From Gammaproteobacteria bacterium (lineage in GTDB: Bacteria > Pseudomonadota > Gammaproteobacteria > Pseudomonadales > Halieaceae): a stretch of DNA of 37,009 bases. A program made the translations under genes and the position numbers. Shown here in pieces: positions 33,782-37,009 of the stretch. The stretch's first letter is position 1. Each line of letters begins with the position of its first letter. The notes beneath the pieces are model-generated. The model ran no database searches, was not told the origin of the DNA, and saw only the letters and a list, made by a program, of their open reading frames with translations. The stretch lies in assembly GCA_009937065.1 (NCBI GenBank), contig JAACDF010000185.1:1-37009 (forward strand), given 5' to 3'.

Positions 33782-34942
33782 ATGATCGTTCGCTCCCTTC
33801 CACTGTTAAGCCTTACCGTCCTTATCGGCCTTGCGCCACTGGTAGCGAAAGTCGAGGCCACCGAATCGCGCGAGTTGCGTTTTCCTCCGTTAAGCGATGG
33901 ACGCTTAGTGCTGTCTGTAGACCCCCACACGCACAGTGTCTTCTCAGACGGGCATGTCTGGCCTACCGTGAGGGTTTGGGAAGCCAATAAGGATCGGCTC
34001 GACGCAATGGCGATTACCGAGCACCTCGAGTATCAGCCCAACCGCGACGATATTCCTCATCCTGACCGCAACCGCGCCTTCGAGCTTGCCGTAAAGGAAA
34101 ACAAGCGGGGCCGAGAACGAACCGATCTACTGCTGATTTCCGGCGCTGAGATCACCCGCAAATACGCACCTGGTCATGTAAACGCACTGTTTATCGAAGA
34201 CACAAACCCATTGCTCACGGTAAAGCACCGACGCGAAGAGACGTTCGCTACCGCTCTCGAAGCACTCAAAGCGGCGAAGGCCCAGCAAGGCTTCATGATC
34301 TGGAACCATCCCGCATGGCCACGCGATTTTCCGGATGGCGTCATCAACCTATCCCAAGAGCAGCAGTCCCTGTTCGATGAAGGCCTTATTCAAGGCATCG
34401 AAGTCGCCAACGGCGAGTACTTCAACGACTCATCGCTCCAAGTCGCGTTGGACCATGATCTCACTATCATCGGTTCCTCAGACATCCACGGCCTCATCGA
34501 CTACGACTACGACATCAATGGCGGAGGCCACCGCACAGTGACTTTGGCGTTCACCAACGAACGAAGCGTGGAAGGCATCGCCACTGCCCTCTTCCAAAAA
34601 CAAACCGTCGCGGTCTACAACCGCCAGTTCATTGGACGAGAGAACGAACTCAAAACCTTGTTTGATAGCCTCGTGCGCTTCGAACGCCTCCCGGCCCGCC
34701 GAAATGACAGCCAACAGTCCGCGGTGCGCATCAGCAACATAGGGCCCATCGACATTGAACTCGAAGTACTCGGCGATGTGAGTTTGAACAAGTCAGCTGG
34801 GTATGTGACCGTGCCCTCTCAAAGTTCGACGATTATCCTGGTGCTCGATCACGCACCGAGCGACGAGATTGACCTACAACTCGAGTGGCTGAACAGCTGG
34901 CAAGCGCCAAAGACGCATGCTCGACTGGTTCGCACGCTATAA
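33782..34942 (+). CDS. exported PHP-domain phosphoesterase
   Basis: A 386-residue protein with an N-terminal signal peptide (SLPLLSLTVLIGLAPLVAKVEA, cleavage near residue 26). The PHP domain has all expected metal ligands: H49, H51 and D56 (DPHTHSVFSDG), H81 (AITEH), E123 (SGAEITR), H132 (APGHVNAL), H176 (WNHPAWP), and D234 and H236 (GSSDIHG). PHP proteins hydrolyse phosphoesters with two or three metal ions. A C-terminal beta-rich region (about residues 300-386) follows, with no recognised domain. The location should be periplasmic, where it might scavenge phosphate; the substrate is unknown. It is divergent from the NMO-family gene. Confidence 0.87.
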   Translation: MIVRSLPLLSLTVLIGLAPLVAKVEATESRELRFPPLSDGRLVLSVDPHTHSVFSDGHVWPTVRVWEANKDRLDAMAITEHLEYQPNRDDIPHPDRNRAFELAVKENKRGRERTDLLLISGAEITRKYAPGHVNALFIEDTNPLLTVKHRREETFATALEALKAAKAQQGFMIWNHPAWPRDFPDGVINLSQEQQSLFDEGLIQGIEVANGEYFNDSSLQVALDHDLTIIGSSDIHGLIDYDYDINGGGHRTVTLAFTNERSVEGIATALFQKQTVAVYNRQFIGRENELKTLFDSLVRFERLPARRNDSQQSAVRISNIGPIDIELEVLGDVSLNKSAGYVTVPSQSSTIILVLDHAPSDEIDLQLEWLNSWQAPKTHARLVRTL

Positions 34943-34973
34943 ATTAGAACCATCTAAAGGAAGATGTGCACAA

Positions 34974-34995
34974 CGCCCGGGAGTTACCCCGGGCG
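34974..34995. terminator. GC-rich hairpin between convergent genes
   Basis: A perfect 8-bp stem CGCCCGGG/CCCGGGCG with a six-base loop, located 31 bases after the PHP gene stop and 12 bases after the protease stop on the other strand. No T-run follows on either side, so termination would be inefficient; it may instead protect mRNA 3' ends. Confidence 0.5.
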
Positions 34996-35007
34996 AATCA
35001 GCACCAC

Positions 35008-35988
35008 CTATTGTGCGACATCTAAGAAACGGTACTGGAGACTCTGCTCATAGGCTCTAACAACTTGTCCATCCGAGAATTGGAACATGCAAGAGTCATC
35101 GGTGTAGTCCATGTAATTGAAAACATCATCCAGCCCAGATTGCTTTCGGCAGGAATCAGTCCCAGCTGGACAACCGTAATTCGGCGAGCGCACAGCTGGG
35201 GTATCGGTCACAAAGTCACCATTCCCACGACATCCACCCTGGAAAGTGTGGTACAGACCCAACCAATGCCCCACTTCGTGAGTACCGGTGTCGCCCTCGT
35301 TGTAGGGCGCTGCATTACCTCCCGGCAAACTCCCGCCCAGCACAACAACACCATCGTTATCTGGATTGGCACCGTAAGAGCTCGGGAAAGTCGCCCAACC
35401 AAGTAGGCCACCGCCAGGGCTACTCACATACATGTTGAGAGCACCGCGGCCTCCTTGTCTCAGTGCGGTCTTCATTGACCGCTCGCCAGTCGACCCAGGT
35501 CCAGCGGTCAACCAAGCAGAGTTATTGACCTGCCTAATTTGACCAACCAACTGGAATTGATAGGGGCTATTCTGAATGAAAGCGCTATTCAACACCTGCA
35601 TTTGATCCAGTACCTGACCTTCGGAACCAGCGCAGTTGTTACCGTTGTCGTCGCAGATGATATTGACGTACGTATCGATGACGATACTGCCCGCTCCTGG
35701 GACAGCTGTGGGTGGATCCTCGCCACCACCACCGCCGCCACCACCGCCATTGCCGTTACCACCACCAGGGCGGTCAGGCTTCTTGCCGTTCTGGGATTGA
35801 CGGAAAAGTTCTCGGAATCGTTTTTCCTGTTTTACCGCGTCAGCGGCACTTGGATGCTCGGTGCCGCAGCGAAGGAATTTTGCATTGCTATTCGCATTAT
35901 CAATTGCAGAGTCGCTTGGACCTGCAAAAGAAGCTGGAACAAATGATGCCGTAGCGACTGCTACAGCTAAAGGGAGAAGTAACCTCAT
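35008..35988 (-). CDS. secreted M43 (pappalysin-like) zinc metalloprotease
   Basis: A 326-residue protein with a signal peptide (RLLLPLAVAVATASFVPASFA, cleavage near residue 22). A short charged region (residues 23-72) is followed by a glycine-rich linker (75-89) and a metzincin catalytic domain. The zinc motif is HEVGHWLGLYH (H237, E238, H241, H247), and the Met-turn is NYMDYTDDSCMFQFSDGQ (M293). Cysteines at 112, 119, 253, 273, 280 and 300 could form disulfides, as in extracellular M43 enzymes such as ulilysin. It would digest external protein or peptides. GAGGAG lies eight bases before the ATG. Confidence 0.93.
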   Translation of the reverse strand: MRLLLPLAVAVATASFVPASFAGPSDSAIDNANSNAKFLRCGTEHPSAADAVKQEKRFRELFRQSQNGKKPDRPGGGNGNGGGGGGGGGEDPPTAVPGAGSIVIDTYVNIICDDNGNNCAGSEGQVLDQMQVLNSAFIQNSPYQFQLVGQIRQVNNSAWLTAGPGSTGERSMKTALRQGGRGALNMYVSSPGGGLLGWATFPSSYGANPDNDGVVVLGGSLPGGNAAPYNEGDTGTHEVGHWLGLYHTFQGGCRGNGDFVTDTPAVRSPNYGCPAGTDSCRKQSGLDDVFNYMDYTDDSCMFQFSDGQVVRAYEQSLQYRFLDVAQ

Positions 35989-36164
35989 TGAATGCGCTCC
36001 TCAAGGTGCAGACCCAGTCCCTTCCTCTCCCTGGTTTCTGCGTAAATGAAAGCGCGTCCATGCGATGTGGCTTTGGCCACCCCACTACTTTAGAAGAACT
36101 GAATGCAAGAGACCACCTCTAAACAGCAGGGCAGTGTTATGCCGCCACCACAACGGACCATAAG

Positions 36165-36773
36165 TCAGCCTCGGTTCTGGAGCCACCACTCCATTTCTTC
36201 AATATGGTCCTTACCAAAGAACTGCTCATCACCCACAAAGAACGCCGGAATACCAAAGACGCCACGATCAACAGCACCTTGCGTATTCGCCATGAGCTCT
36301 GCCTTTACTTCGGGGTCCTGTGTGGCTTCCAACAGCGCCTGACCGTCAAAACCGGCGGCATTGAAGGCACTCACAAACACTTCAGGATCGTCCATCTTTA
36401 GTCCGTCCTCCCACATCATTTTGACGCCCGCCTCAATGTAGGACGCGACATCATTGTCACGGCCGTAAGCCACACAGGCGCGCATCAATAGCAAGGTGTT
36501 GACTGGAAAATTGGGATTCATCGCAAACTTGTTCAATCCGTGACGATCGCAATAGCGCTCGATTTCTCGCATGAACATGGCATTTTTCCCGGAGACGCCG
36601 GCAAAATTCATCATGGGAGGCTGGTTGTTTGTCGACTTGAAAATACCGCCGAGTAAGCAGGGCGTAATCTTGAACTGGGCGCCGGTTCGCTCGGCAACGT
36701 CTTTTACGGTGAAGTAAGACAGATAGGCGTTTGGACTGCCAAAATCAAAGATGAATTCGATGGTGTTACTCAT
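36165..36773 (-). CDS. 2-hydroxychromene-2-carboxylate isomerase-like protein (DsbA/GST-kappa fold)
   Basis: A 202-residue protein of the thioredoxin-fold HCCA-isomerase family. It opens IEFIFDFGSPNAYLSYFTV, with the serine of GSP in place of the DsbA cysteine, and later has PVNTLLLMRACVA and GVFGIPAFFVGDEQFFGKDHIEEMEWWL, the typical cis-proline and C-terminal segment. Family members isomerise glutathione-dependent intermediates of naphthalene degradation, but most marine homologues are of unknown substrate, and no aromatic-degradation genes are nearby. Confidence 0.9.
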   Translation of the reverse strand: MSNTIEFIFDFGSPNAYLSYFTVKDVAERTGAQFKITPCLLGGIFKSTNNQPPMMNFAGVSGKNAMFMREIERYCDRHGLNKFAMNPNFPVNTLLLMRACVAYGRDNDVASYIEAGVKMMWEDGLKMDDPEVFVSAFNAAGFDGQALLEATQDPEVKAELMANTQGAVDRGVFGIPAFFVGDEQFFGKDHIEEMEWWLQNRG

Positions 36774-36901
36774 GAATAGCCCCGTATCGTTGTTATAAAA
36801 ATGAGAACGTTAGTAGGCCAATAAAAACCAGCGCTGTCCAGCAGGTGCGCTGGCTTACGCGAGCACTTGAACTCCGGTGAGAAGGTTCTGGGCAGCCACC
36901 G

Positions 36902-37009
36902 CTAAACGAACTGAATTCCAGTCAACAAACCCAACTGCAATAGGTTAATGCCCACAGACAGCTTATGGTCCCGATCGAAACGACGTCCCGCTTCAGCATC
37001 ACCCGCCAG
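36902..37009 (-). CDS. C-terminal fragment of a membrane protein (partial, 5' end outside the window)
   Basis: The last 35 codons of a frame open to the window edge read LAGDAEAGRRFDRDHKLSVG followed by INLLQLGLLTGIQFV and TAG. A charged loop followed by a hydrophobic end suggests a terminal membrane helix; the F-x-x-x-H-x-L-S-V-x-x-N pattern is reminiscent of DUF4149/TMEM205-type proteins, but this is too short to be sure. The gap of 128 bases to the HCCA-isomerase-like gene holds no other gene that I can support. Confidence 0.4.
   Translation of the reverse strand: MAGDAEAGRRFDRDHKLSVGINLLQLGLLTGIQFV

Noticed and set aside
35722-35767. CCA/CCG triplet run as a CRISPR or satellite array
   Set aside because: It is an in-frame polyglycine linker inside the protease gene and not a spacer-repeat structure.

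Overview
The window looks like ordinary chromosome from a marine gammaproteobacterium, probably Cellvibrionales and close to Halieaceae (OM60/NOR5). That placement is my inference from gene content and order, not a search result. Supporting features are the cyaY / lptM-lysA-dapF-DUF484-xerC-yigB block, hemC-hemD-hemX-hemY next to argH, a torF-glnK-amtB operon, DUF3080 and DUF3187 proteins, Cho beside a photolyase, and an aguB-aguA pair. Coding density is high. I saw no insertion sequence, prophage, integron, CRISPR array, rRNA or tRNA.

Layout. 1-3312 (minus) is the haem operon hemC-hemD-hemX-hemY, with hemY cut by the window edge. 3406-4803 (plus) is argH. 4842-6139 (minus) is a DUF3187 envelope protein and cyaY (frataxin). 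6264-10795 (plus) is a tight operon: lptM, lysA, dapF, DUF484, xerC and a HAD phosphatase of the YigB type. 10814-16767 (minus) holds a PII protein, an exported catalase-peroxidase (katG), a CinA/PncC-type protein, and the operon torF-glnK-amtB. 17035-18857 (plus) is ubiK and comM. 18891-19286 (minus) is a periplasmic cytochrome c. 19460-24134 (plus) is a glutathione transferase, a DUF3080 lipoprotein, aguB, aguA and a long GTP cyclohydrolase II. 24168-24488 (minus) is a DUF6482-like protein, followed by a poorly coding 412-base stretch. 24901-32617 (plus) is cho, a divergent photolyase/cryptochrome, an AsmA-like protein, selO, a PyrD-PyrK fusion and a DUF1295 membrane protein. 32709-33653 (minus) is a nitronate monooxygenase-family protein. 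33782-34942 (plus) is an exported PHP phosphoesterase. 35008-37009 (minus) is a secreted M43-type metalloprotease, an HCCA-isomerase-like protein and the C-terminal end of a further gene.

How they work together. The lysA/dapF pair makes lysine and cell-wall precursors. aguA/aguB converts agmatine to putrescine with release of ammonia. The amt operon takes up ammonium under PII control and has a textbook nitrogen-stress promoter: a sigma-54 -24/-12 element, a consensus IHF site, and two NtrC-like sites 32 bp apart. Cho and the photolyase are translationally adjacent DNA-repair genes, which suits a sunlit marine habitat.

I did not find a clear previously undescribed multi-gene defence or mobile system. 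The best leads are: the nitrogen-regulated operon that includes an outer-membrane protein; the single-chain PyrD-PyrK fusion with a dihydropyrimidine-dehydrogenase-like catalytic loop; the photolyase lacking the usual proximal tryptophan motif; the GTP cyclohydrolase II with about 70 extra N-terminal residues; and an intergenic element with competing inverted repeats near 24597-24676.
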